A DNA stretch of 64,000 nucleotides from Propionimicrobium sp. PCR01-08-3. GTDB taxonomy: Bacteria > Actinomycetota > Actinomycetes > Propionibacteriales > Propionibacteriaceae. Each line of letters opens with the position of its first letter. The first letter of the stretch is position 1. The notes below the pieces were generated by a model. It worked only from the letters and a program-made list of their open reading frames with translations. It was not told the origin of the DNA and did not search any database. Location: NCBI RefSeq assembly GCF_030286045.1, contig NZ_CP127390.1, positions 3,055,482 to 3,119,481 on the forward strand, read 5' to 3'. This document shows, piece after piece, positions 1-9,370 of this stretch. A program made the position numbers and the translations under genes.

Positions 1-1
1 T

Positions 2-529
<528 letters not shown>

Positions 530-569
530 GCACATAGCCGGTACAAGAAGAAAGACAGGACGCATCACC

Positions 570-2003
570 GTGGCTGAGATTGAGGCTGGCAAGCAACTGC
601 GCATCGAAGAGACGCCGATCCCGGGATTCTTGCGGATCGATCTGACGGTGCACGCAGACAACAGAGGCTGGTTCAAGGAGAACTGGCAGCGCGAGAAGAT
701 GATGGCGCTCGGCCTGCCCAATCTCGGCCCCGTGCAGAACAACATTTCGTTCAACGACGAAGTCGGCGTGACCCGCGGCATTCATGCAGAGCCGTGGGAC
801 AAGTACATTTCGGTGGCCACCGGCCGCGTTTTCGGAGCCTGGGTCGACCTGCGGGAGGGCCCCAGTTTCGGTGCCGTGTACAGCTGCGAGATCGACCCGA
901 GCGTTGCTGTTTACGTGCCGAAGGGTGTCGGCAACGCTTACCAGACCCTCGAGCCCAATACCGCCTACACCTACTTGGTGAATGCGCATTGGAGCCCTGA
1001 GGTTTCGTACACCTTCCTCAATCTTGCGGACGAAACCGTCGCCATCGATTGGCCGATTCCGCTCGATCAGGCCATCCAGTCCGACAAGGATAAAGGCCAT
1101 CCGAGGCTTGCTGATGTGAAGCCGTTCGCCGTCGCGTGCGCTCCCGCAAAGAAGGTGCTGGTCACCGGAGCCAACGGCCAGCTCGGTCGCGAACTGATGC
1201 GGCAGCTGCCTGAGGCCGGATTCGCGGCCGACGGAGTCGACCTGCCCGACTTCGACATCTCCAACGCCGAGCAGATGGCCGGTGTCGACTGGGCGGGCTA
1301 CGAGGTGATCATCAATGCCGCCGCCTGGACCAATGTCGATGGTGCCGAGACCGCCGAAGGGCGCCCCGCTGCTTGGAAGGCCAACGCGGGGGGTCCGGCA
1401 AACCTGGCACGCGCTGCATCGGCACAGGGAATCACGCTGGTGCATATTTCGAGCGAATACACCTTCGACGGCACCAAGAACCCGCACACCGAGGCCGAGC
1501 CGCCGAGCCCACTCGGCGTTTACGGGCAGTCCAAGGCCGGCGGCGACGCCGCGATCGTCTCCACCCCGAAGCACTATCTGGTCCGCACCAGCTGGGTGGT
1601 GGGCGACGGCAAGAACTTCGTTCGCACGATGGCCGGGCTCGCCGAAAAAGGTATCAGCCCGTCAGTGGTTTCCGACCAGGTCGGGCGGCTGACCTTCACC
1701 ACAGATCTGGCGGCAGGCATCATCCATCTACTCAGCACCGGTGCCGAATACGGCACCTACAACCTGTCGAATGAGGGCCCAGAAACCAGCTGGCAGCAAG
1801 TGGCGGCACGGGTCTTCGAACTTACCGGTCATGACCCGAGCCAGGTCTCGCCGATCAGCACCGAGGAGTACTTCGCAGGCAAGCAGGTCGCTGCGCGTCC
1901 GTTGAACAGCACCATGGATCTCACCAAGATCGAGGCAACCGGCTTCGTTCCGGCAACTGCGGATCAGCGCCTCCGGGAGTACCTGCAGGAGTACTTACGC
2001 TGA
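570..2003 (+). CDS. rmlCD: Fused dTDP-4-dehydrorhamnose 3,5-epimerase / dTDP-4-dehydrorhamnose reductase (RmlC-RmlD)
   Basis: One 477-residue polypeptide carries the last two steps of dTDP-L-rhamnose synthesis. Residues 1 to about 185 are the RmlC cupin (TRGIHAEPWDKYIS, then VPKGVGNAYQTLE). From about residue 194 an NAD(P)-binding RmlD domain begins with KKVLVTGANGQLGRE and continues with SSEYTFDG and the catalytic YGQSK. The frame stays open farther upstream, but GTG at 570 is chosen because an AGGA-containing ribosome site precedes it and the protein then begins just before the epimerase fold. Such fusions are known in some Actinobacteria (established knowledge). The downstream neighbour rmlA is separated from it by an inverted gene. 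Confidence 0.93.
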   Translation: MAEIEAGKQLRIEETPIPGFLRIDLTVHADNRGWFKENWQREKMMALGLPNLGPVQNNISFNDEVGVTRGIHAEPWDKYISVATGRVFGAWVDLREGPSFGAVYSCEIDPSVAVYVPKGVGNAYQTLEPNTAYTYLVNAHWSPEVSYTFLNLADETVAIDWPIPLDQAIQSDKDKGHPRLADVKPFAVACAPAKKVLVTGANGQLGRELMRQLPEAGFAADGVDLPDFDISNAEQMAGVDWAGYEVIINAAAWTNVDGAETAEGRPAAWKANAGGPANLARAASAQGITLVHISSEYTFDGTKNPHTEAEPPSPLGVYGQSKAGGDAAIVSTPKHYLVRTSWVVGDGKNFVRTMAGLAEKGISPSVVSDQVGRLTFTTDLAAGIIHLLSTGAEYGTYNLSNEGPETSWQQVAARVFELTGHDPSQVSPISTEEYFAGKQVAARPLNSTMDLTKIEATGFVPATADQRLREYLQEYLR

Positions 2004-2085
2004 TCTCGGCCCTCGTGAGGCACGCATTCCGGGCCGGACAGACGTGTGGCAAGTGCTGACCCGCGTGGCTAGGCCTATCTCCCGA

Positions 2086-3153
2086 CTATGGGCGAACGCC
2101 GAGGCGCTGCGCCAAGGGGTACAGGCGTCGCTTCAGGCGCACGAGCGCACTCCGCTGGATTGCGCCAGCTAGTTGAGCGCGTAGGGAATTGGCTTCAGCT
2201 TGAAGCGTGGAGTGTGTTTCGCGAAGCGCTTCGAGCTCGGCTCGCAACGTATTGACCTCGGCCTCGGCTTGGCTGAGGTCCCGTTGGGATTTCTTGCTGA
2301 GTGATTCGATCTCCCGGCCCAGCGAGTCGATCTGTTCTTGCTGGTTGTCGATAACTGCTGCCCGCTCGGTCGCTGTCTCCTCGAGCTGGCGCACGTACTC
2401 CCGAACCGGCCCTTCTATCTCAGACAGCCTTGAAAGCGGTGCTCGGATCGAATGCACGAAGGCATCCCTCGGACGTGACTTGTCACGCTTGAGTCGACGG
2501 TCATGCTCGAGAAGTGGCCACTTGTGCCATTCTGAATGGAGATTATCTCCGTTGATTCGCGCCACCCGATCACCGAGATCACTGATGGCCAGGTTAACCG
2601 AAAGCTGATCACGTCGCGAGTAACGCAAGATATGGTCCATCCAGAGCCGCATTGCTGCGTCTACTTCGTGGGTCTTTCGGCGAGCCATCAAGCCTGTCCA
2701 CAGCGGCTTCTCGTCCAAGATTTCTGGCTTCGTTTCGGCGTAGTGAATCAGCTGTTCGTAAACACGCGACGGGTCGTCGTAGCCTTCGTTGACAACCGCA
2801 TAGAACTCGTTGATGAGTGCGTCCCGAAAGGAGTGCTCAAAGAGGGCTAGATCTGACTGCGCCAGCCATTCGTCCAGGATCTGATCAGGGTCGACGAGAA
2901 GTTCAACTCGATTATCGATCCAAAGTGTCTCGTCGAAGTCCTCAAGACCGGGGTGCCCGAGAACCTTGATATCCCGTGACGAACGGACGATGTCCATCGG
3001 GAACTCAGGCGTGATGAGCCGCACATTCCAGGTATCGCTGCCAAGCGTGGGGTCGTCGGTGAAGAGGATGAACGGAATTGTTGTCGCTGCTGCGATTGGC
3101 TGTTCTTTCAAATTCTCATACTCGCCAAGCAGCGCTGAGTAGACGACTCTCAT
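2086..3153 (-). CDS. DUF616 glycosyltransferase-like protein with C-terminal coiled coil
   Basis: A 355-residue protein beginning MRVVYSALLGEYENL and continuing with FILFTDDP and LWIDNRVEL, matching my memory of the DUF616 glycosyltransferase-like family. Residues 1 to about 235 form that domain. Residues about 245-335 are a heptad-rich coiled coil full of E, Q, L and R, and the last 20 residues are basic and probably membrane- or partner-binding. It is predicted cytoplasmic with no signal peptide. It is read against the rml genes and splits rmlCD from rmlA, suggesting local rearrangement. Substrate is unknown; involvement in the local surface glycan is inferred from position. A leaderless start is possible because TACACT lies 7 bases before ATG. 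Confidence 0.7.
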   Translation of the reverse strand: MRVVYSALLGEYENLKEQPIAAATTIPFILFTDDPTLGSDTWNVRLITPEFPMDIVRSSRDIKVLGHPGLEDFDETLWIDNRVELLVDPDQILDEWLAQSDLALFEHSFRDALINEFYAVVNEGYDDPSRVYEQLIHYAETKPEILDEKPLWTGLMARRKTHEVDAAMRLWMDHILRYSRRDQLSVNLAISDLGDRVARINGDNLHSEWHKWPLLEHDRRLKRDKSRPRDAFVHSIRAPLSRLSEIEGPVREYVRQLEETATERAAVIDNQQEQIDSLGREIESLSKKSQRDLSQAEAEVNTLRAELEALRETHSTLQAEANSLRAQLAGAIQRSALVRLKRRLYPLAQRLGVRP

Positions 3154-3166
3154 AACGACGAGTGTA
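3154..3166 (-). promoter_or_regulatory. Possible -10 box for the DUF616 gene (leaderless start)
   Basis: On the minus strand TACACT (plus-strand 3161-3166) fits the actinobacterial TAnnnT -10 consensus and ends 7 bases before the ATG. No Shine-Dalgarno sequence is visible, so transcription could start at or near the ATG. No convincing -35 is seen. Confidence 0.3.
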
Positions 3167-3352
3167 TGAGTCTTGATGTTCTCGACGAGGACGGAACACG
3201 GGCTCCAGGATCGTCTCGGTGCGCAGGCAAGAATAGATGGATGGGTAGTCGAATTTCGGTTGTGGTGCTCTCGCTCCTTACCGCTAGGCTGAACGAATAA
3301 CGTGTCCGCGCCACGCAGGGTTCGGCGAATGCGAGACTAGGGAGAAAGCCCC

Positions 3353-4222
3353 ATGCACGGCATCATCCTTGCCGGCGGCACCGGAAGCCGCCTGCACCCG
3401 ATAACTCAGGCGACGAGCAAGCAGCTGCTGCCGGTCTATGACAAGCCGATGATCTACTACCCACTGTCGACTCTGATGCATGCTGGCATCCGTGATGTCT
3501 TGGTTATCACCACCCCGCACGAGGCGGAGCCCTTCCACCGTCTGCTCGGCGATGGCTCAGAGCTCGGCGTGAATCTGCAGTTCGCTGTGCAGCCAGAGCC
3601 CAAGGGATTGGCCCAGGCATTCACCATCGGTGCCGACTTCATCGGTAGCGATTCGGCCGCATTGGTGCTGGGCGACAACATCTTCTACGGGCGCGGACTT
3701 GGTACCAGGCTGAGCCAGTACACCGACATCGACGGTGCGGCGATCTTCGGGTACTGGGTGGCCGATCCACAGGCCTATGGAGTGGTTGAGATCGATGATG
3801 AAGGCATGGCGATCTCAATCGAGGAGAAGCCGACTCAGCCGAAATCGCATCTGGCGGTGCCTGGCCTCTACTTCTATGACAATTCGGTCATCGACTATGC
3901 CCGCAACCTGCAACCCAGTGCACGTGGGGAGCTGGAGATCACCGATATCAACCGCATTTACATGGAGCAGCACAAGTTGCACGTCGAAGTGTTGCCGCGG
4001 GGAACAGCTTGGCTCGACACCGGAACGTTCGATTCGCTCAACGACGCGGGTGACTTCGTCCGCACGATTCAGGCCCGCCAAGGTCTGCAGGTCGGCTGCC
4101 CCGAAGAGGCGGCCTGGCGCAAGGGCTGGTTGGACGACGAGGCGTTGCTCGCCAGAGCAGAGGTACTCGTGAAGTCAGGTTACGGTGCGTACCTGCGTGG
4201 GCTGGTGGAGCAAGGACGGTGA
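3353..4222 (+). CDS. rmlA: Glucose-1-phosphate thymidylyltransferase
   Basis: This enzyme makes dTDP-glucose from dTTP and glucose-1-phosphate, the first step of dTDP-L-rhamnose synthesis. The 289-residue length is normal for RmlA. The N-terminal nucleotide-binding signature [11 protein letters not shown], the GDNIFYG motif, SIEEKP and DTGTFDSL are all present. An AGGGAGA ribosome site lies just before the ATG. It sits alone in the plus direction between two minus-strand genes (DUF616 and DUF2142) and ends 16 bases from the convergent DUF2142 gene. It completes the rml set begun by rmlB and rmlCD. Confidence 0.96.
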   Translation: MHGIILAGGTGSRLHPITQATSKQLLPVYDKPMIYYPLSTLMHAGIRDVLVITTPHEAEPFHRLLGDGSELGVNLQFAVQPEPKGLAQAFTIGADFIGSDSAALVLGDNIFYGRGLGTRLSQYTDIDGAAIFGYWVADPQAYGVVEIDDEGMAISIEEKPTQPKSHLAVPGLYFYDNSVIDYARNLQPSARGELEITDINRIYMEQHKLHVEVLPRGTAWLDTGTFDSLNDAGDFVRTIQARQGLQVGCPEEAAWRKGWLDDEALLARAEVLVKSGYGAYLRGLVEQGR

Positions 4223-4238
4223 CGCCGAGGCAGACACC

Positions 4239-5792
4239 TTAGTCTGCTCGCGCTGCGCGCTTGGGTGTCATCGCGCGGTCCCCGTCGCTTTGGAGTAGTT
4301 TGACTGACCGTGCTGACGCTATCAAGAGACAGCACAGTCCGATCGCCATTGTCAGTGAACCAACTGCCCAGAAGGCATCGATCGAAATCGGCCAGGGCCA
4401 CCACTGCGGGTTGAAGACTGCAAAGCTGTAGTCCTCGGTCAGTACCCCGGAGGCGTAGCGGGCGATTATTCTGCGCAAGGCCAGGGCATTGGCAACACCG
4501 GATATTACGACTATGAGTGCTAACTGCCCGCGTGCTAGGAAGAATGACCGGGCGCCCTGGCGGGCTAGGCACAACAGCAATACGACCGCAAGAAGAGGCA
4601 GCAGGTACCTGCCCTGATAAAAAATGACCGGCTGTACGTGGCGAAGCGTAAGACTCACAACCGGGATACCGCAGAGCGCACCTGAGATAAGCACCACTGC
4701 CAAGGCCTTGCGCCAATAGAGCTCCTGAATACCTACAAAGACCACGCCACCAGCGACGGCGATCATCGTGAGGGTGGACCAACCAAGAAGTGGCACATCG
4801 AACCATCCCGGGCCCCACCGCAACCCCCATAGTGAACCCAGATACTCCGGCAGGCTCATGATGTTATATGCAAATATCTTGGGCAACGGCCACTCACTCA
4901 TTGGCCAGCCGCCGGATCCTGTGAATTGACTGCCTCCTTCTGTGGGAAGAAAAACGAGGAGACCGGGAATCGAAGCCAGAGCTGACGCCGTAAGGAGAAG
5001 AAGTCTCTTCCGTGTAATGCGAACGAATACCCATATGGCGAGGCTGATGACAAGAACGTAGATTCTGGCATCGGTTCTGCTCTCGATCGCAAGCAAGGCC
5101 CCGTAACCGGCCACGGCGAGCAGCGCCCAGCGGCGTTTTCCCGTGGATTCAACGGCCCCTATCAGGGCAACGGCATAGATAAGGCAACCTGAAATGGACC
5201 AGGAGCTGGGGTTGACCGATGAGATGAAGTAAACGCCCATCGGCACCCAGGCAACTGTTGCTGCTACCACTGCCGAATGACGAAGCTTGGGAGGTGCCAG
5301 TATTGATGCAAGGGCAAGCCCTCCGAGCCCGAGCAAGGCATTAAAGACCTTCATTGAGGTCACGGAGCGGTCTACATCTGGGCCGACAAAAAGATGATTG
5401 ACGTGATAGAAGCCGAGTGGATAGGTCCCATTGTCGAACCGGTCAGTAGGTTGGAAGGCTGAATCTGACAGTGCATCGGCGCAGGCAGCATTCTGCTGGG
5501 TGTGCCGGATATAACAGGACATCGGGTTCGCGACCGACTGCGGAACGTCGACGCTGACGATTTGATCGTTCTCTGTCTCGTAGCTGCAACCCGAGCTTTC
5601 GATTGGCCGTGGGCACCAGATGCTGCCGAGGTGGTAGTCCTCGTCAGGTGAAGCCCCAGTGGGTGACGACATCGCCCAACAAGCCAGTCCCGTGAGCAGC
5701 GCTAGCAAGCCACCCACTACGAGGATGTAGTTCAGTGGTTTTGGGTTCCCAGAAGATGCAGTCTTGGTGTCGACAGATTCCACAGGCCACAT
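4239..5792 (-). CDS. DUF2142 multi-pass membrane protein
   Basis: A 517-residue integral membrane protein with about ten or more hydrophobic segments, the first at about residues 20-42 after the chosen ATG. A GASPDEDYHLGSIWC motif follows the first helix, characteristic of DUF2142 proteins (established family, unknown reaction). The longest frame starts at 5873, but its N-terminal extension is cysteine- and arginine-rich and unlike the family, so ATG at 5792 is preferred; no clear ribosome site decides it. Proteins of this family often lie in polysaccharide loci and may be GT-C-type glycosyltransferases or flippase-like proteins (inference). The tail is charged and soluble. Confidence 0.7.
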   Translation of the reverse strand: MWPVESVDTKTASSGNPKPLNYILVVGGLLALLTGLACWAMSSPTGASPDEDYHLGSIWCPRPIESSGCSYETENDQIVSVDVPQSVANPMSCYIRHTQQNAACADALSDSAFQPTDRFDNGTYPLGFYHVNHLFVGPDVDRSVTSMKVFNALLGLGGLALASILAPPKLRHSAVVAATVAWVPMGVYFISSVNPSSWSISGCLIYAVALIGAVESTGKRRWALLAVAGYGALLAIESRTDARIYVLVISLAIWVFVRITRKRLLLLTASALASIPGLLVFLPTEGGSQFTGSGGWPMSEWPLPKIFAYNIMSLPEYLGSLWGLRWGPGWFDVPLLGWSTLTMIAVAGGVVFVGIQELYWRKALAVVLISGALCGIPVVSLTLRHVQPVIFYQGRYLLPLLAVVLLLCLARQGARSFFLARGQLALIVVISGVANALALRRIIARYASGVLTEDYSFAVFNPQWWPWPISIDAFWAVGSLTMAIGLCCLLIASARSVKLLQSDGDRAMTPKRAARAD

Positions 5793-6146
5793 GCTACGCG
5801 ACCTGTATGCAGCCAAAGGTGCCGGCAAAAGGGATCGATGTCGCAGGCAACAGATGCTGTCGCAAGTCTTCATCGGGTGGAGCCCCGCTCGAATGGAGCA
5901 CCTTGGTATATCTGGTGCTCGACTGGCCGGCGGCGTAACGTTAGGGCGTTTGGTTACACTTGCCCTGTGTATTCAGGCTTAGGCGGGGTCGGGCTAGGGA
6001 GCGGTGAACCAAGTGCAGCCGCGAGAAACGTAAAGCGGAAGGCGCCTGTAATGTCGGCCGCCACATGTGTTAGCCATACGTCCTCCACGGCAAGCTGTGG
6101 GCGACATCCATGGGTTGTAGTCGCGAGCTAGGCAATCGAGGTAGTA
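5793..6146. other. Intergenic region between DUF2142 and wzm
   Basis: About 350 bases between divergently read genes, so both promoters should lie here. I see no ORF that looks coding and no RNA motif. A GAGGTAG stretch about 6 bases before the GTG of wzm may serve as its ribosome site. Confidence 0.5.
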
Positions 6147-6977
6147 GTGGGAAAGACCAATGTGCGGGTATCTCAGCCACCGCTGAAGCAGTGGAATCTC
6201 ATCAGAGCTTTTGGCAATCGTGATCTCAAGTCGAAGTTCAAGGGCACCGCGCTGGGTTGGGTGTGGTCGCTGGTTGTACCGCTTGCCTCGTTGGGCATCT
6301 ATACGGTGATCTTTGGCGGGCTCTTCCAGATGGAGCCCCCTGGCATAGCTTCGCGACATGAGGGCGTTGGCATTTTCGCCATCTGGTTGTTCGCGGGGCT
6401 AACCGTATGGAGCTTCTTTCAGAATTCGGTTAACGCCGGAATCAGCGGGTTGTTGGGCGCAGGCGGCCTCCTCCAAAAGGTGTACTTTCCGGCATACTCT
6501 CCCGTCCTGGGTGCTTGTTTGGCGGTTGGTGTGCAGTCTGCGATCGAGATGGGCATTCTGCTCGCTGCTCTTCTCGTGCTTGGAAACGTGGGCTGGACGT
6601 GGTTGCTCGTTCCGTTGTTGCTCGTCCTACTGATGATATTCACCGCTTCGATTTCGGTCATGCTGGCGGTCTGGAATGTTCATGTGCGGGACCTAGCTCA
6701 TCTCGTGGGCGTGTTCCTGCAGTTGATGTTCTATGCGACTCCGATCATTTACAACCCGGAGATCGTGCCGGAGGTGGTGTTTGGGCTGCCAGCCCGCCGG
6801 CTCGTTACGTCGATGCCTGTCGCAGAGTTCATCGGATTGTTCCGGAGCCTGCTGTACGAGCTCAACCCTGGCTCGATTGTAAGTTGGTTGGCAGCCTGTG
6901 GTTGGGCTCTCCTTGCTGTGCTTGGCGCGATTTGGGTCTGCCGACGGTGGGGTTCTGATCTGGGAGAGAGAATCTGA
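6147..6977 (+). CDS. wzm: ABC-2 type polysaccharide exporter, membrane subunit (Wzm-like)
   Basis: A 276-residue membrane permease with about six hydrophobic segments. It begins with the cytoplasmic RAFGNRDLKSKFKGTALGW stretch typical of ABC-2 polysaccharide permeases such as TagG, RfbD and Wzm. It forms the channel that exports a finished, lipid-linked glycan across the cytoplasmic membrane. Its stop codon overlaps the ATG of the ATPase gene by one base (TGATG), so the two are translationally coupled. The preceding genes make dTDP-rhamnose and the following genes are RgpF-type transferases, so the cargo is probably a rhamnose-containing polymer (inference). GTG at 6147 is used as the start. 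Confidence 0.9.
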   Translation: MGKTNVRVSQPPLKQWNLIRAFGNRDLKSKFKGTALGWVWSLVVPLASLGIYTVIFGGLFQMEPPGIASRHEGVGIFAIWLFAGLTVWSFFQNSVNAGISGLLGAGGLLQKVYFPAYSPVLGACLAVGVQSAIEMGILLAALLVLGNVGWTWLLVPLLLVLLMIFTASISVMLAVWNVHVRDLAHLVGVFLQLMFYATPIIYNPEIVPEVVFGLPARRLVTSMPVAEFIGLFRSLLYELNPGSIVSWLAACGWALLAVLGAIWVCRRWGSDLGERI

Positions 6978-8302
6978 TGAGCGGGCTGGAGGAGATCGGC
7001 ACTTCTACAGATTCGCCGGAGTACGCGATCGAAGTGCACAACGTGACGAAGACGTTCACCATGCATGCCGATAGGCGCGACTCCCTTAAAGAGCGCTTCG
7101 TTCGGGGCAGGTCGACAAAGAAACAGGAGTTTCATGCGCTGGACGACGTTTCTTTCAAGGTGAAGAAAGGGACGACCTTCGGCTTAATCGGCCATAATGG
7201 ATCCGGAAAATCAACCATGCTTAAGATCTTGGCTGGAGTTTATAGGCCAACGTCGGGAGAGGTTCTTGTTTCTGATAAAGCCGATGCACTTCTTGAGCTA
7301 GGTGCTGGCTTTCATGGAGAGCTCACCGGTCGGGAGAATATCTACCTGAACGGCGCAATTCTGGGGAGAAGCCGGAAACAGATCGATGAATCTCTCGACT
7401 GGATCATAGATTTCGCTGATATTGGCGACTTCATTGACGAACCCGTGAAAGTCTATTCATCAGGAATGACCGTACGCTTGGGGTTCGCGGTCGCTGTGGC
7501 GATCACCCCAACGATTCTCATCGTCGACGAGATCATTGCGGTCGGCGACGAAGAATTCCAGCGCAAGTGCTTCGATTTTATGAGGCACCTACGCGAGCTG
7601 GGCACCACGATTGCTTTGGTCACCCATTCGCTGTCCCTCGCCCGTGAGATGTGCGACGAGGTGGTCTGGCTTGATCGCGGCGACGTTCAGATGATCGGTG
7701 ACGCCGATACCGTCGTCTCTGCATACTTGCAGTCTGTCAACGTGAAAGAAGCCGAGAAGCGCGCACTTGAGCAAGTAGATGCCGGCGAGGCACCGGAGGA
7801 TGACCAATACAAGTTGAACCAAGGAAACGGCGCATGCAGGATGACAGGCGTGGATTTCCTGGACCGGGACGGGAAGACCATCCCGTTCCTCATTTCGGGG
7901 GCGAGCGCAACGATCCGAGTGCATGTGCATGCCAAGCAGGCTCTTCATGATGTCGAGCTAGGTCTCGGTTTTGTGACCGATGGAGGAATAACGGTCGCGG
8001 GCCCGAACTCCAAGAGTGCTGGCTGTCTTTATGATCTTCCCAGCGGAACCACGTTCATTGACTACGCAATCGACAACCTGATCATCCAGGAAGGTCGCTA
8101 CTGGTTGACGACTTGTTTTGTCAGGGATGGCGAAATGTATGACTACTCGGATCGGCAGACGGAAATGATCGTGCGCGCTGACAGCATCACCACCGAGCCT
8201 GGTCTCGTGAAATTGCCGACCGGAACGTGGAGTAGAGCGGCGGGCATCCCGAGTGATCCCGGCCCTAGTGGGAAAACAAGCGTACGTAAGGTGGCGGAAT
8301 GA
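6977..8302 (+). CDS. wzt: ABC polysaccharide exporter ATPase with C-terminal carbohydrate-binding domain (Wzt-like)
   Basis: A 441-residue ATP-binding subunit. The Walker A motif GHNGSGKST lies near residue 72, the signature region is YSSGMTVRLGFAVA, and Walker B is ILIVDEIIAVGDEEF, all as in teichoic-acid and O-antigen exporters. After about residue 285 there is a beta-rich extension resembling the Wzt C-terminal domain that recognises a terminal modification on the glycan (established for some O-antigen systems; inferred here). It overlaps the next gene by ATGA, so export ATPase and coiled-coil protein should be made together. Base composition looks lower in GC than the chromosome outside this island. 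Confidence 0.9.
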   Translation: MSGLEEIGTSTDSPEYAIEVHNVTKTFTMHADRRDSLKERFVRGRSTKKQEFHALDDVSFKVKKGTTFGLIGHNGSGKSTMLKILAGVYRPTSGEVLVSDKADALLELGAGFHGELTGRENIYLNGAILGRSRKQIDESLDWIIDFADIGDFIDEPVKVYSSGMTVRLGFAVAVAITPTILIVDEIIAVGDEEFQRKCFDFMRHLRELGTTIALVTHSLSLAREMCDEVVWLDRGDVQMIGDADTVVSAYLQSVNVKEAEKRALEQVDAGEAPEDDQYKLNQGNGACRMTGVDFLDRDGKTIPFLISGASATIRVHVHAKQALHDVELGLGFVTDGGITVAGPNSKSAGCLYDLPSGTTFIDYAIDNLIIQEGRYWLTTCFVRDGEMYDYSDRQTEMIVRADSITTEPGLVKLPTGTWSRAAGIPSDPGPSGKTSVRKVAE

Positions 8303-8547
8303 GCGGGGAGCGGCACGACAAGGTGGAAGAAGAAATCCGTCAGCTACGCGCTGCCCTCCGGCAGTCACAGCGAGAGCTCTCTTCTGCACGGAGGCGGACC
8401 GAGGAAGTTGAGTTGGAACTTCGACGCACGAAACGATCGCTCGAAGATAGCTGGTACCAGTTGGACACTTTGCGCAAATCGGAGTCATGGCGGGTTGGTA
8501 GTTTTCTCCGCAAGGCCAAAAACGTGGCAAGGAAGCTGCGCAAATGA
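8299..8547 (+). CDS. Small coiled-coil protein coupled to wzt and the RgpF-like gene
   Basis: An 82-residue protein with no family I recognise. Residues about 8-62 are a charged heptad-like coiled coil rich in E, R and L. The C-terminal 20 residues (SESWRVGSFLRKAKNVARKL) form a basic amphipathic segment that could lie on the membrane; a similar ESWR-G motif appears at the ends of many glycosyltransferases (recollection). It overlaps wzt by ATGA upstream and the next gene by ATGA downstream, so it is tightly coupled to export and polymer synthesis. A scaffold, anchor or chain-length ruler role is possible, but this is inference only. Confidence 0.75.
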   Translation: MSGERHDKVEEEIRQLRAALRQSQRELSSARRRTEEVELELRRTKRSLEDSWYQLDTLRKSESWRVGSFLRKAKNVARKLRK

Positions 8548-9362
8548 GACGCCGTGGAAGCCTCGTTATCGGTGACACATCAAGCGGTCTAAGAATAGAG
8601 CGAGGCCGCTTGGAAGTCGACGCCCTGCCCGACCGGGTCGTTTTGGTCGCTCAATACTCGCCGACTTCAGTGCAATCACAATCGTTGTCGGCATATCTTC
8701 ATGCATTGGCGGCGAATGCCTACCTTCCCATGGTGATTTCTGTATGCAGTGATCGGCGTCCGCTTGAGTTCCCATATGGGATCCCGGACGAGGTGGTCGT
8801 CGTGAGAAGGCCGAATATCGGCTACGATTTTGGGTCGTGGGCGGACCTGATGAACCAGTACCCACAGATCCGCGCATGCGACACAGTCCTACTGACTAAC
8901 GACTCGCTATTAGGGCCGTTCGCACCGATTGATCACTTGCTGGAATGGGCGGCTTCGCCTGGGCCCAGCATTCGTGCACTGACGCAATCATTCCAGTTCA
9001 CGCAGCATATGCAGAGCTATTTCTTGGCGTTTCGCGGAGGGATTCTGGCGGACGAGCCTTGGGTTGAGTTCTTCAACTCAGTCAAAGTCGAGCCCGACAA
9101 AGAAGCAATCGTGCAGCAGTATGAAATCGGTGCATCGAGGTTGGCGTTTTCTGAAGCGTACTCGAGTCAGTCCTGGGTGACCGGGCCGGAGCTCGGCGTG
9201 CCGAATGGGAATCCGACGGTTGATGGCTGGAGGAATCTGATTGAGACGGATGTACCGTTTTTGAAGCGCACCATCATGACCCATCCGTCAACCATGAGTG
9301 AGGCTGTGGAAGCCCAACGATATATCAAGAGACGATTCGACGCCGATGTAAATGAGTGGTAA
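8544..9362 (+). CDS. RgpF-like rhamnan synthesis protein
   Basis: A 272-residue protein of the rhamnan synthesis F (RgpF) family. Typical stretches are LVAQYSP near the start, RRPNIGYDFGSWADLM and VLLTNDSLLGPF, followed by FQFTQHMQSYFLAFR. Members assemble or modify rhamnose polymers of Gram-positive walls and O-antigens and are thought to act as glycosyltransferases in the cytoplasm (established family; exact linkage unknown). It begins at an ATGA overlap with the coiled-coil gene, and its stop lies 8 bases before the next start. A second RgpF-type domain is found in the next protein, so the two may build different linkages. Confidence 0.82.
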   Translation: MRRRGSLVIGDTSSGLRIERGRLEVDALPDRVVLVAQYSPTSVQSQSLSAYLHALAANAYLPMVISVCSDRRPLEFPYGIPDEVVVVRRPNIGYDFGSWADLMNQYPQIRACDTVLLTNDSLLGPFAPIDHLLEWAASPGPSIRALTQSFQFTQHMQSYFLAFRGGILADEPWVEFFNSVKVEPDKEAIVQQYEIGASRLAFSEAYSSQSWVTGPELGVPNGNPTVDGWRNLIETDVPFLKRTIMTHPSTMSEAVEAQRYIKRRFDADVNEW

Positions 9363-9370
9363 GGAACAAT

